Assembly: GCA_003864495.1 (NCBI GenBank)
Contig: ML133386.1
Coordinates: forward strand, 434,001 to 498,000
Reading direction: 5' to 3'
DNA length: 64,000 nt
Source of the DNA: Nemopilema nomurai
Taxonomy: Eukaryota; Cnidaria; Scyphozoa; Rhizostomeae; Rhizostomatidae
Part shown: positions 1-11,700 of the stretch, piece after piece
How positions within the stretch are numbered: the first letter of the stretch is position 1
Layout: each line of letters begins with the position of its first letter
The notes under the pieces: model-generated
What the model was told of the DNA's origin: nothing
Database searches by the model: none
What the model saw: only the letters and a program-made list of their open reading frames with translations
Translations under genes and position numbers: made by a program

Positions 1-142
1 ATAAATATGACTCGTGTCCATGCCATCTCAAATTTCTATAGGGACAGAAGATGTTTAAATGTTTCTGAAGAGTTTATTTTATTTCAAAGCTTGTAAAGGT
101 GCAAATATGGAGATTGTGATGCCAGTCTTTTGCCTCTGACAG

Positions 143-1926
143 GATAAGCGTGTTCCCATTCCGGTGTTGTCTCTGCTGTACAACTGCTGGGAGCAGGAAC
201 CTCAAGCGCGACCCCCGTCTGCAGATATCTACACCCTCTCCAATTTGCCCGAGTTTTCCCGCCTTTTCGATGAACTCGGTGAGTAAATTGCCGTATAAAA
301 CCGAGTGATTTGTTTCACTTCTGGCGTCATTAGATTCGTCGATTACATGAAATTACCATCTAGACTTCTAACCTTCCCTTACGTTTTTTCTTTCGACTTT
401 GATCCAGAATTCGAAGACTGCTTTCGGTTGCAATGTGCTTTTACCAAGTTCAAAACCAACACAAACGCCATAATCAACACGGCCGATGGCAGAACAGTCA
501 TTGGAACAGAACTCTGTCTCCTGAGCAATGACGTAAGACATAACGAAAGAGAGGCTCGTGTCGGAAACCTTACCGTCCTCAATTACGTCGATGGCAAATG
601 CAGCCTCATTCGGGTAAGGCCTTCTCGCACAAGCGACGACTTCATCGCGCTTTTGCCAATCCTCTAGCTGTGAAAATGCATTAGATTTTGTCACAAATAA
701 TGGTAATTTTTATACCTTTCTATCTCCATAGCCCTGCGTCAATGTGCACTGAAAATTTTCGAATTTTCAAATTCAATATAAATGTAGAAATTTCTAGAAA
801 GCTTGACATAATACGTTGTTCAGCTCTACTTTTTCTTTGGTCTATACTTTAGTCGACTTGCCCGATAAATAGTGTAACAAGCAAGCCCCACTTCAGGGAG
901 GGCACGAAAGTGAATCGCGGCTGTATTTGAATGCCATTAGAATCGTCTAGGGTAACTCCGTTAATCAATTTTTTCTTGCTCAGGCAATTTCCCGGCAGCC
1001 TCATTTTCAATGGAATTTTAATTTGACCGGATCACTTTTCTATTCCGGACAAAGGTCCGGCCTAATTGACTTGGCAGGAAATGTTTAAATGGAAATCAAT
1101 GAAATCTTTCTCCTTTTCAGCGGATGTTGTTCAACGATATTGTGCTAGTTGCGTGTGCGGTGGGAAGTACGATCTGGGTCGGGATGAAGTCCGGTAACAT
1201 AAAGGTCTACTGTGCGATGACGTACAAGCCATTGGCCCTGGGACGGGCGTCTGGCAATGGCAGTGTCATCAGCATGCTGCATTCGCCGGCTTGTCATTGC
1301 GTCTTGGTCGGCCTCACAAACGACTCGTTGATGAGCTACAACGACAACATCAGCTCCTACGTGCACCTGATTCCACAAGACGAGGTCGCGAAGCATTTTG
1401 GAAGTCTGTCCTACTTGGAACCAATGAAGGAGCTTATTGCAGACAGAGTGCACCCCGGTATGTCGATTTACAACCCAATTCACTGCCTCGCAGCTGTGCC
1501 CAGTCGAGCCAAAAGCTATCCGATTGAAGAGCGGATGACGTATTACGATCGGGGTGGCGAGGCGTGTGCAACCTCGTCGCGCATCTATCCGCGCAGCCAC
1601 GATGATCACACGCGGGAACACGCGCAGAAGCAAAGTACAATTACGTACGAATTGTGGTGCGGGGTGGACAAAGGAATCATCAATGTGTTTGATTTGAACA
1701 AACTGGAAAAGGTGGGACTGTCTCTGTTTTGTGTCACCTGTTTGAGCCCCCCTGTCAGATCTTGACATTCTCAGATAATAATAATAATAATAATAATAAT
1801 AATATTAATAATAATAATAATGGAAACATTTCATTTTCAATTCAACTTAAACTACAACTACAAATCTCACTATTCCAAGGTAATTTGCAATTGGCTAGCC
1901 TGGTTTTACAAGAAAAAACTATAACA

Positions 1927-1958
<32 letters not shown>

Positions 1959-3317
1959 CTTAAGAATCTGATATCAATGTGTGTCCAGGCTAGAGGTGAA
2001 TGGTTTTTTCTCTCGCCTAATTCATTTCATCTGTTTCGAAGGTACATATCCTGACTCCCTCGGGCACTGACATTGACAACCCGATGATTCATAACCAGAG
2101 CGTGAAAAGCATTGAAACGAGGCGGGTATTTCACGATTCTACAGCCCACAGCCCGCCATCTTGCGCTCGGAGGGCCGAAGACCCCGAGTCTGCCTCGGTC
2201 TGGGTCACGGTGTTTCCTGGTACGCACGTGTATCGATGGAATGTCGATGAAAGGAAACTGGAAGCTGAACTGGACACGCTCGCATGTGTGACGGAGAGAA
2301 CACGTGAGTTGGCCTCCTTTTGCAAATGTTTGTTCTTTTTATGGGTTAATTTAAGGAAGTGATGTTTAATTATGAAAAGAAGATTAGACAAATCTAAGAA
2401 GTATGAATTTTATGCTAGCAGCTAATCACTTTCTCTTTTTAGACATACTCCAATAAAACACCGTAACCTATTCAAAATTAGTTTTGTTTTTCGAACCCTT
2501 TCTAGATGCAAACTGCTCGTCGAATCTAGATTAAACATGTAAGTCGCCTCTTCGAACAAGATTCAAGTTACTAGTTGTAGCTCAAAAAAGACGCCTTGCA
2601 AAGTTCTTGTACGTTTTCTTCATATCTCGTTTGACGAAGAAAATCTAGGACTTATTCGTGTTGATGTATCCACTTTTCAGTGAATTCAGCCAAGACGGGA
2701 TCTAAGCAGAAGGCTGTGAAAGGTAAGCCCCGATTGTCAATATTTCATTTTGAGACCCTTGTGTACCACTGCTCGGCTAGCAACCTCTATTGTAACGCTT
2801 ATAGTTCTAAGCTGCAATGGTCGACATCTTTATCAGTTCGAGATCGTCATTGATGCATTGCGACATGCTAAAGACTGTTTGGTGGTTACATCTAGTAAGA
2901 ATTAGGCCCTGTATTGGGGCAAAAAGTAAGCAACTCATCTTATATTCAATCAGTTGGTCATTCGATTCATTTCAATTTTTGATTCTAGCTGTACATGCTC
3001 AAGTGAATACTATTGTGGTGGTAGAAAACGAGGTTTACATCGGAACGAGTTTCGGCTGCTTGATCGTCTGCGACAGCATGTCACTGAATCCTTTGCAGTC
3101 CATTCGTTGCTACGCTGAACGACTGGATTACATCATTCCACTACAGATGATACTTAATAACAGGGGCAGCACTGGAAGGCAGAAAGAGAGGCTGTTGTTG
3201 TGCAGTGGCCTCTCTTGCATGGATAAATGGAACCGAGGCAAGCGCACGAGGTCGGCTAACAGCAATAACTGTAAGATGCTATCGTGGTATGCGGATCGCT
3301 GGACAGATCAGAATTAG
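143..3317 (+). CDS. LRRK1-like (Roco family) kinase, C-terminal part: end of kinase domain plus WD40-like propeller
   Basis: Partial at the 5' end; the gene begins before the window. Exons joined by phase: 143-278, 408-613, 1121-1711, 2042-2303, 2681-2722, 2805-2894, 2989-3317 (1656 nt, 551 residues, stop TAG at 3315). The first exon reads as the last helix of a protein kinase C-lobe (NCWEQEPQARPP, the usual CW-x(n)-P-x-x-RP signature). All later exons look like beta-propeller blades, for example IWVGMKSGNIKVY, ELWCGVDKGIINVFDL, VWVTVFPGTHVYRWN and VYIGTSFGCLIVCD. A kinase followed directly by a propeller is the hallmark of LRRK-type Roco proteins, which are large cytosolic GTPase-kinases. 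The ROC-COR and leucine-rich repeat parts would lie upstream of the window. The family call is inference from domain order; another kinase-WD40 fusion is possible. Intron 3 carries two AAT microsatellites. Confidence 0.72.
1776..1956. repeat. (AAT)n microsatellites in intron 3 of the LRRK1-like gene
   Basis: Two runs of AAT/ATA trinucleotides, about 1776-1822 and 1927-1956, separated by about 100 bp of unique sequence, all within the intron 1712-2041. They create a spurious poly-Asn/Ile reading frame that is not coding. Confidence 0.9.
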
Positions 3318-4331
3318 GTAAAAGGCGTAGCCGCAGTCAGTAACTGTCGCGTGTCCATATCGACATCTGTCTACGGTCGGAAATGAGTCGGAGGCCACTA
3401 TCTGCGAAGCCATATTTGGACTTCTGCGCAGGTGCTTAACAGGGCAGAAATTTGAAACTTCCCTTTGTTTTAATGAATCAGCTAAAGGCGCTTTCAAGAA
3501 AAACGAACGGAATAAATAATAAAAGCAAGGTCTTAATGCTTGTTCCTTTAAAAATTAAACCCCTTCAGTGACATCGTCATCGACTTTCATTAAGACTTTT
3601 AATAACATTTGAATGATAGGAGACGATTGAGAGATATTTGGGGACACTATTATTTCCTGTTCATAGTAAGGTATCCACTCGAGAGAGAATATTTGACGTA
3701 GGATCAGGGAAGTTGATTAGTCTTTCAAAGTCACTTGATCAGAGTATAAAGTCGCAAAACTTGTCTTTCACAATCAATTGTGAGGACCTTATCTTCAAGA
3801 TCGTACTTTGATCTATCGTACACAAGTTTATTCTTAGGAAGGAAGAGAATAACTTCTATTTTAACATTAAAGCAATAGATTTTTAAAGAAATTAGAGGAA
3901 TTTTTTCAATAGCATCAATCTTAATTTTACATTTAGAGTTGCTCTAAGTGAATATTTTTGTGGTGTCAAATTTTTTTCAGATGCATAGTCAGAGTTATAA
4001 ATGAATTTATGTAGATTATTTTAAAGAAGAAAAGTTCTGCGGGATGCTTATTTTGGTTTTTTAAACAGTTCTTTTCTGTGCGCCCTAAATGATGTTTAAC
4101 TCACCCCCTAAATGATGTTTAACTCACCTGGTGGTTTGTTGGGTACCGGATTTTCGTATTTTCCGAGATTAGTATTTTCCTAGATTCATGACCGGAATAC
4201 AATCCATGATATAGAATCTCAATGATTTAAAAGGGGTTTTCCATGAGTTCTGCGAAGTTGTTATCTTCTGATCAATATATCTTGGTCCCCTGTGCACTGC
4301 GGTTCAATGGAGCAGCTAACAATCATTGACC
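3318..4331. other. 3' UTR and intergenic region between the kinase and BTB-Kelch genes
   Basis: AT-rich sequence with no credible coding exon. AATAAA at 3511-3516 lies 194 nt after the LRRK1-like stop and is the likely polyadenylation signal. A 23-bp unit (CCCTAAATGATGTTTAACTC plus ACC) is present twice in perfect tandem at 4083-4105 and 4106-4128, about 200 bp before the next start codon. The promoter of the BTB-Kelch gene should lie here, but no TATA box or other defined element is evident. Confidence 0.6.
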
Positions 4332-6938
4332 ATGGCGGACGGACTGGGAATGCCCGTCGGAGAAAGATTCAAGCTTGAAAACTACGAAACAAGCCTTGCA
4401 AATAGGTTGAATTCATATAGAAAGAAGAACTATTTATGTGATGTTGTCCTTGTATGTCGTGATAGGGAATATCTTGCTCACAGGGTTGTCCTAAGTGCGG
4501 CAAGTCCCTACTTCAGACATGGTTTCACCGAAGACCAGGGAGCACATTCAAGTCGTGGTGAGGCGCTCGAAAACAATATAGTCCCATTAACTGAAATAGA
4601 GAATGAATTAGAGATAAGAATTGTGAATTCTTTGCCAATATTCTCCGCGTTGTGGATGTATTAATAATGATGCCCTCGGAATCACTTTAGGGCAGGGCAG
4701 GACCATCAGCATGATCAAGAATAGGTCAGACTGAACAACAATGATAGGAAATCAAAGCATTAGTCACAATACTTACTCGACGTTCTGCCCTGGACATCAA
4801 ATGGTCTATATTACGACTAATAAACAAATAAACGTTTTTCACTTGCCCGTATTTCCATTGTTATTAGTTATGTGCCCGCGCTTGGGTGCGACAACATACA
4901 AGTTTCTTTTAAGCATTATCCTGGTAAGCGATTTCACAAGCTGGATAATTAACCTAGGCAAACTTCTAAACATTAATCACCAATTAAGACGAAGTCATGT
5001 CATCACTATCCGTTTTCAACTCTTCAAACAAGGTGGATCACAAATTTAAGGATCCAAAAGTTATGAATGGTGTATTTTCAAAGACGAGATACCATTCGGA
5101 CGTAGGATCAGCCACATCACTTTAATACACAGAAAGGCTGACTTTTGCAAATTTTTCTAAATTGCCAAACTGCAATCTCCTGTTTAATGGAACTCCCAAA
5201 TCAGCCAATATGATTCAGTTGATTTACAGACAGTTCCTGCATTAAGTTGACCAACCAATGCTGTAGAAATTCTAAATTCCTGCATCCTTCAAGATAAAGC
5301 TCATAATTTATGGCATTGAATTTTCTTTTCTTTTAATCACGTCTCTTGCTTGCAGGTGTTAAGATGCATCTTGAAGAGCACATTTCCCCATCAATAATGG
5401 AAGACATACTCCAGTTTATGTACCTGGGAGAGATATGTGTGCACAAGGAGAATGTAAGACTTCTGATAGCAGCATCTGACATTTTGCGGATGTCAAATCT
5501 GAAAGACCTTGTGTGTCGGTTCTATGAAAAAAAGCTTTGTGCCTCCAACTGCTTATCAATATCTTCATTGGCTGATGAGTTCAACTGTGAGACACTGAAA
5601 AAAAGTGCAGATGCATTTATTTTTAAGTACTTTGCAGATGTCAGCCACTCAGATGAGTTCAAAAATCTCAATGTAGATCAGGTTATTCATATTATCAGCA
5701 GCAACAAAGTTAATGTGAAGAGGGAGGAGAAGGTCTATGAAGCAGTTTTGGCCTGGGTTGAGTTTGACCATGAAACAAGGTTCAAGTACCTTTTGAGGCT
5801 AATTGAAAATGTCCGCCTTCTGCTCATTGATAAGTACTATTTGTTTGACAAAATTGCATCAAACTCAATGTTGATGCAAAACATAGATTGTCAAGAGCTT
5901 GTTTTGACTGCCATTAACTTTCAATGCCTCATGGACCGCAGATCAATGATTGTTAGTCCTCAAGCAATTCCAAGACAGTCACTTGATGTGACAAAGATTG
6001 TTATTGCTTTTGGAGGTGTGCAAGATGAACTTGCATCCAAAGAGGCCCTCTGCTATATACCTGATGTTGATTTTTGGTATCCACTTGCCCCATTACATGA
6101 AGAGAGAAGCAGTTTTGGCTTGGCTGTTATAGACAACAACATCTTTGCTTTGGGTGGAGATGCAAATGGTAAGCCACTCAAATCAGTGGAGTTTTATAAT
6201 TTTGCCTTGGATAAATGGAACAAGGGGGCTAATTTGCCTGAGCCCATGTTGGGGCATGGAGCTGGAGTTTTAAACAATGAAATTTATGTTGTTGGGTCTG
6301 GGTATCAAGGCCTGTGCTCAGATTCAGTCTTCAAGTATGATGCAGCTGCAGACAGATGGACCACAGTTAAAAAGATGAAAGTTCCAAGGCGCGGTGCATG
6401 TGTTGTTTCACATCTGCAATTGTATGCTATTGGTGGTTATGGTCCTGATGCAATGGCTCTTGCAAGTGTTGAGCGGTATGACCCGTATCTAGGTGAGTGG
6501 GCAAAAATCTTCCCTATGAATTCCTTACGTGCCTTTGCCAGTGGTGCTGTAATTGGAAACAGAATCTATGTGGTTGGTGGTGAGTATGCAATGTGGTCTT
6601 TCTACTGCTCTGGCGAGTTCTTCAATATCAGCACAGATGAATGGCATCGCATTGCAGATGCATCTGTTCCCAGATCGTTCACAGGCATTGCAGTTATGTA
6701 TGACCAGATATATGTATTTGGAGGCATCAAAATCATGAATGCAGCGGATGATGAAGACTTTGTTGATGCATCTGATTGCTCTGATGTTGAAATTTATGAC
6801 CCAAAGAATGACACATGGAAGACTGGCTGTCCACTACCAATCGCAACATCAGGAATCAAATGTGCTGCAATGTTGGTCCCGAAACATGCCATTGAAATTC
6901 GATGTGGCATTCATTTTCCTTCCACTGAGAACTATTAG
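4332..6938 (+). CDS. BTB-BACK-Kelch protein (Kelch-like family)
   Basis: Two exons, 4332-4557 and 5356-6938, joined in phase 1 (602 residues). The ATG at 4332 sits in a good Kozak context (GACCATGG). The BTB domain (residues about 15-130) is split by the intron: YLCDVVLVCRDREYLAHRVV in exon 1, then DILQFMYLGEICVHKENVRL in exon 2. A BACK domain follows (about 135-240). Six Kelch blades then occupy about 285-590, marked by repeated GG pairs and spaced Y/W residues (IFALGGD, LYAIGGY, IYVVGGE, IYVFGGI). Known family members are substrate adaptors for CUL3 E3 ubiquitin ligases: BTB and BACK bind CUL3 and the Kelch propeller binds the substrate. Length is typical. BACK and Kelch lie in one exon. 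The exact human counterpart cannot be assigned. Confidence 0.94.
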
Positions 6939-8763
6939 ATTTATTGTGTAGCTATAGATAGTGCATCAACTTGATATAGATCTTTATTGTTTTGTAGTGT
7001 ATTTAGAATATAGATATTTTATATTTTATTTTTGCTGACTTTATTTTTTGATAGTGTTGAATTCTTCTATATTTATTTAATAGATTGCATCATTTTTCAT
7101 CATTGTTGCATGAAATTTTTAAATTTGCCTAATTATTTATTTGAAATGCATTTTCCACATACTTACATGTATACCACTGTGACATAATGGCCTGGAAGTC
7201 TATCTTGGTAGATTCTATTTCCATATTTTCTGGGAAAATTTTTAATTTTCAATCCAATATTAGGAATTAAACCAAACCCTCCTTACACCAAAGTAATGAC
7301 ACATCACTGGCTTTGATGAAATTTTTAGTGAAGTTGTTAGCAGTTTACTGAATCTGGATTTTGACAATATTATGACTTCTTTCAGGCAAGTTAGTAATTT
7401 GTTTCCATCCGAGGCATTTTCTGTTAAGAATAGTTAGTGCAGCACAGGTTTGATTTACAATCCAATTTTTTTACACTACTTGGGACAAAGCTGGGGTTTT
7501 ACATAGTGTTATTTTATCTTGAAACTATTTGTTTATAGATAAGTGGCTCCAATAGAATGATAATATACAATTTTGACAAATGACTTAGATTAAAAATGAA
7601 ATCATTGATTATTGAGTGACTGATATTTTCTGGTATTGATTTAGATGTTGAAGTAATATCAGCTGTTATTCTCTATCATTCTGCTAGATTTGTGTGTGAT
7701 ATTTGTTTTGTAGTCCTGCTACTTTGACCAGCTGTTGCAAATATCCGCTCATTTAAAGTCTTTTTGAGAACTTCCTTTTTGCCTAGAACCATTAGAGAAT
7801 TAATGGAATGTGGATATTGATTATTGACATTAAGGTCACTACTGAAATTGTTTCCGGACTACGCCTGTATTTAAAGTAAATCAACGGAGTTAAAACGCAG
7901 CTTAGCTTAGGGGACTGGGCTACCTAAAAATAGAAACTCTTAGCCATCCAATCAAGGTTGACAACAGCAGAGTTCATGTGATCACTTCAAATATCGCTGC
8001 GTGTGGTGTGATACAAGACGATGCGGCCCCATGTGATCACTTTGACTAAACAATCAATCCGCAAGCCTGAATCGAATTGAGTTGCAGTGTATTTTTGAAT
8101 AAGGGGCCTTACGTCCGTTGATTTACTTTAAAGAGTTGCGAGAGGCTATTGCAAGTGTTGTGTAAAAACTATTGTGTAAACGGGGTGGACTGACTCTGTG
8201 TTGGTTAGCGTTTCCACTGGCATGCATTAAACCCAGTTGAAAGAAGATTGTTCTGAAAATGGAGTGTTTCGAAAATGCAGGCAATTATGACTAATGGAAA
8301 CATTACCTTGGTAACCAAACCACAAAAATTCGGTCACTCCCTCTCTCGACATCAACTTTACAGGCCCACATGAATAACTTCTTCTTCGACGACTTCTAGC
8401 AACTTAATTGTACTTTTTGCTATTTCCATGGTGTCATCAATATTCAATGATCCACTGGTTAGCAACGCTTCCAGCACATGGATTGGGGAAGACCCTCACT
8501 GACCTGAAAATTTTCGGGCTTCAAATACTTCTAGGCATGTGTTGATTTCCAAACAGAGATAGCAGAATTTCTTTGTTAAATATTTACATTGTAACTGGCT
8601 ACCATGCCATGATATTTATTTCGAAGTAGTAAATGTCGTCCTTGTCTTTTTATGAGCAATTGCTTTCTCTAATGGGGATACCCATTTCCAATGCTCCTTC
8701 GCAAGGTCAAGGAAGCTGAAAGCATAGAGGTTTAAAGTGAACAGTGGCAAGGGCGAAGTGCCG
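6939..8763. other. 3' UTR and intergenic region before the multi-C2 gene
   Basis: Very AT-rich from 6939 to about 7850, with no coding exon; this includes the BTB-Kelch 3' UTR. A short inverted-terminal-repeat element occupies 7870-8132. The stretch 8133-8763 should hold the promoter and 5' UTR of the following gene. An in-frame TAG at 8725-8727 precedes the proposed start there. Confidence 0.55.
7870..8132. mobile_element. MITE-like element with 19-bp perfect terminal inverted repeats
   Basis: The 19 bp at 7870-7888 (TTTAAAGTAAATCAACGGA) are perfectly inverted at 8114-8132, giving a 263-bp unit without a coding frame. The outermost TTTAAA is palindromic, so TTAA could be the duplicated target, as for piggyBac-type transposons, or simply part of the ends. 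A short direct repeat (CATGTGATCACTT) occurs inside at about 7975 and 8031. Size, ends and lack of an ORF fit a non-autonomous DNA transposon. The superfamily is uncertain. Confidence 0.65.
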
Positions 8764-11700
8764 ATGATGGCTGCATCACCAGGGCCTGATGATGATTGCA
8801 TGGTTCCTGAAGAAGGGGAGCTTCAAGAAGCCATATTTCGATTGACATCAACAGAGAAAGAGATCATTAACACTGTTCTTCAGAGAGACGATGAAGTCAG
8901 GTCGCAGGAAAAGGAGCGGTTAAGGTTTGTACTCTGTTTTGCTGAGGCCTGACGCAAACAAGTAGGGAGTGGAATTTGAAGCTAAATTAAAGTGCGGATG
9001 AGAGATATCTGTTTTTTGTTTTGTTTCCGTTTGGAAATAAAAACTTCGTAATGCAATTTATGACTGAATAAAATTATTACATGAGGAATGGCTGTAGGGC
9101 AGTGCGAGAAAATATTCTATAACCTTAACAAGGGGTTTTAATCGGGTCTTTAAAAAACGAGAAAATAACTTCCTGTATCAAAACTGGTTGTTGTTGTATC
9201 AAAACCAGCCACAGCCTTAAACTGGTAAAACATTTCATGCAAAAACCTGGCAAATAATCACTAAAAAAATGATCGTAGAGAATCTCATCTATCATTTTAT
9301 GCAAAGAACCTATGCTATTAAAATCTGTCAATAAAACCAGACACTCGTTTTGAATGAAAACAAAGATTACTGTTTATAAATGGTTGTGTTAGCGAATTGA
9401 GAGGAACAGGGTTTTGATTAGCAGCGCGAAAACAGCGGACCCAGTTACTTTGGAATGATTTCATATTGCTTGGACAGAAAGATAATTGTTATTGTAAGCT
9501 TCAATAGAAGTCACAATGCCAGTCTCTACCCATCATTAATATTTAATAATTCCAACTGATTCGGTAGACAATACAATTCAGTTGTTGAATGTCTTACCTA
9601 CTATCAATTTTAAGCAGTAGTTGATTAATGTGAATAAAACTTTATCAATGTTTTGTTAAAAAGTAAAAGCAGTTGGTGGAATTTTCATATTGTTTTGCAC
9701 TGTATCCATGCCCAGGCCATATCTCATCCTAAGCTAAAAATTAACTAGCTTGATAAATATTAGCCTCTTAGTAGGCATTTTCCATTTATGTTATTTTCTT
9801 TGGTGATACTTTTTGTTAGTATTTGTTACTTGCTCTTAATGGAACTTTGAATTGAGGGGGTCAATATTGAAAAGGCAGGCATTAACCCATTACTTTTGGT
9901 ATTGTGCCTAAATGAGTTGGTTTTATCTTGGCACAAGGCTGATACATTTTTGCTTTGAGTCATCCTTAAATAGAAGCAAGAAATACAGCTTGTCAAAATT
10001 TGAAGAAGAAAAAGTAAAATGAAGCCAAACTTGTAACCTGAAACTTTTGCTCAGTCTGAAAGAACATACAAAACGCCTTGAAATATTAATTGTATTACAT
10101 CAATAGAGAGCTCAATATGGTTAATATGAAATAGTGGCATCTTTTTGAGTTTAGTTGAAACTTATGGTAATGTATCTAATGAAACTTATGTCAAATTCCA
10201 AATTCCTATGCATTTGAACCGAGTTTGCATGAAACTTAACGGTGAAGTTATAACCAGACTTTGATGATTGAGTTGATTAGTTTGAAGGTCTTCTATTCAT
10301 GTTTTTTCTATCCATGTTTTTCTATCCATGTTTTTTCTATCCATGTTTTTTCTATCCATGTTTTTTTCTTATTTCCATTTTAAAGATTTTATTTTCATTC
10401 TGTTTTCATCAGCTTATGTTAAAATGAAGTCAAAACGTATCAAGAGATCCTGGCCCTCAACCTTTAAGTCTTACCATTTTTGAAAAGTACTCTATCGATG
10501 AACAGTGTGGTTGATTGTCTACTTTGCTGGGGCTATTTTATTTTGATTCTTTATAGTAAATAGTTTTAAGTGCTACACAGACCTTCAACTCTTTATTTTT
10601 GCATGTTGTACAAAAAGTCACAGAAATATTGAGATTAAAATTTAAAATAATCTAAGCCACAGCTCTGCTCTTCTAGATTGGAGTAGTTTTAAATATTTTC
10701 CATTCCACATTGGAAAGTGCTGAATATCCTGTGTAAACACATTGTTTGATAATACCTGTAAAGAAAGTGAAAAATTTGATCAGGTGGCCACATGACACTC
10801 AGAACATTCTTATTGAGAATGGGACATATGCATGGCAGTTGCATGGCAACATGAAAACACACAATGTGTTTAAGTTTTTGTAGAAAGGCATATGTTAATC
10901 CAGGTAGCTCTGCTCTGCCAATGTGAGATATTCGGTACTAGCTGGCTGGACAATTATAGTTTTCAAACATAAGAAGCTAAAAATTTGAGGCCTTAAAACA
11001 TAAAGCTCGATAAATAATACAACATTGTCTTTCCTGTTAAGTGAGCAGAATTGAAGTGATCAGTAAATATTGATCTATCTGTCATTCCCAAACTGATATT
11101 TGTTATTACACCAAGGAATGTTGTTAGCTAAAGAGTTTTGTTTTCTTTGTCCTAAAATTTAAGGTAATTAAGCTACTCATTATGACTATAGTTACTGGAT
11201 AATTATGAGTCTGGTTAAAGCCCCTTTGGTGATGAGAAACAAAAAGAAAAACATCTATACATTTTTTTGTTGCTTTTGCATGCAAGGGTTCCAGAAGCCA
11301 CAGATATCTATAAGATTATTAACAACATGGCCATGAAGTTATGGGTTTATCCCAGAAAGGATCCTTTTGGATAGTTAAGTCAGTCAATGCTATGTAATCA
11401 ACCAAGAGCTGTAGACTACTTCTGATGTCAACTAAAATATTTTATCAACTGAGCAAAACAGTTTTTTGAAAACTTAACCTAGACCAATCCCAACAAATTT
11501 ACTTTTAACCGTCTAGTGTTTTCATTCCGCGACCGGTTTTCTTTTTGACAGCTTGGGTCATTTTCTAACGTTTGCATACTCTTGTATACTTTTCCGATGT
11601 TTGCATACTCTGGCATGCTCTTCTGACGTTTGCATACTCTGATGAGTATTGGACAAAGAAGAACTTTAAATATGCAAATATTATGTTCCCGCTTTTTCGC

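Noticed and set aside
305..667. Treating 305-667 as a complete small gene.
   Set aside because: The central part, 408-613, is an internal exon of the kinase-propeller gene; the flanks are intron.
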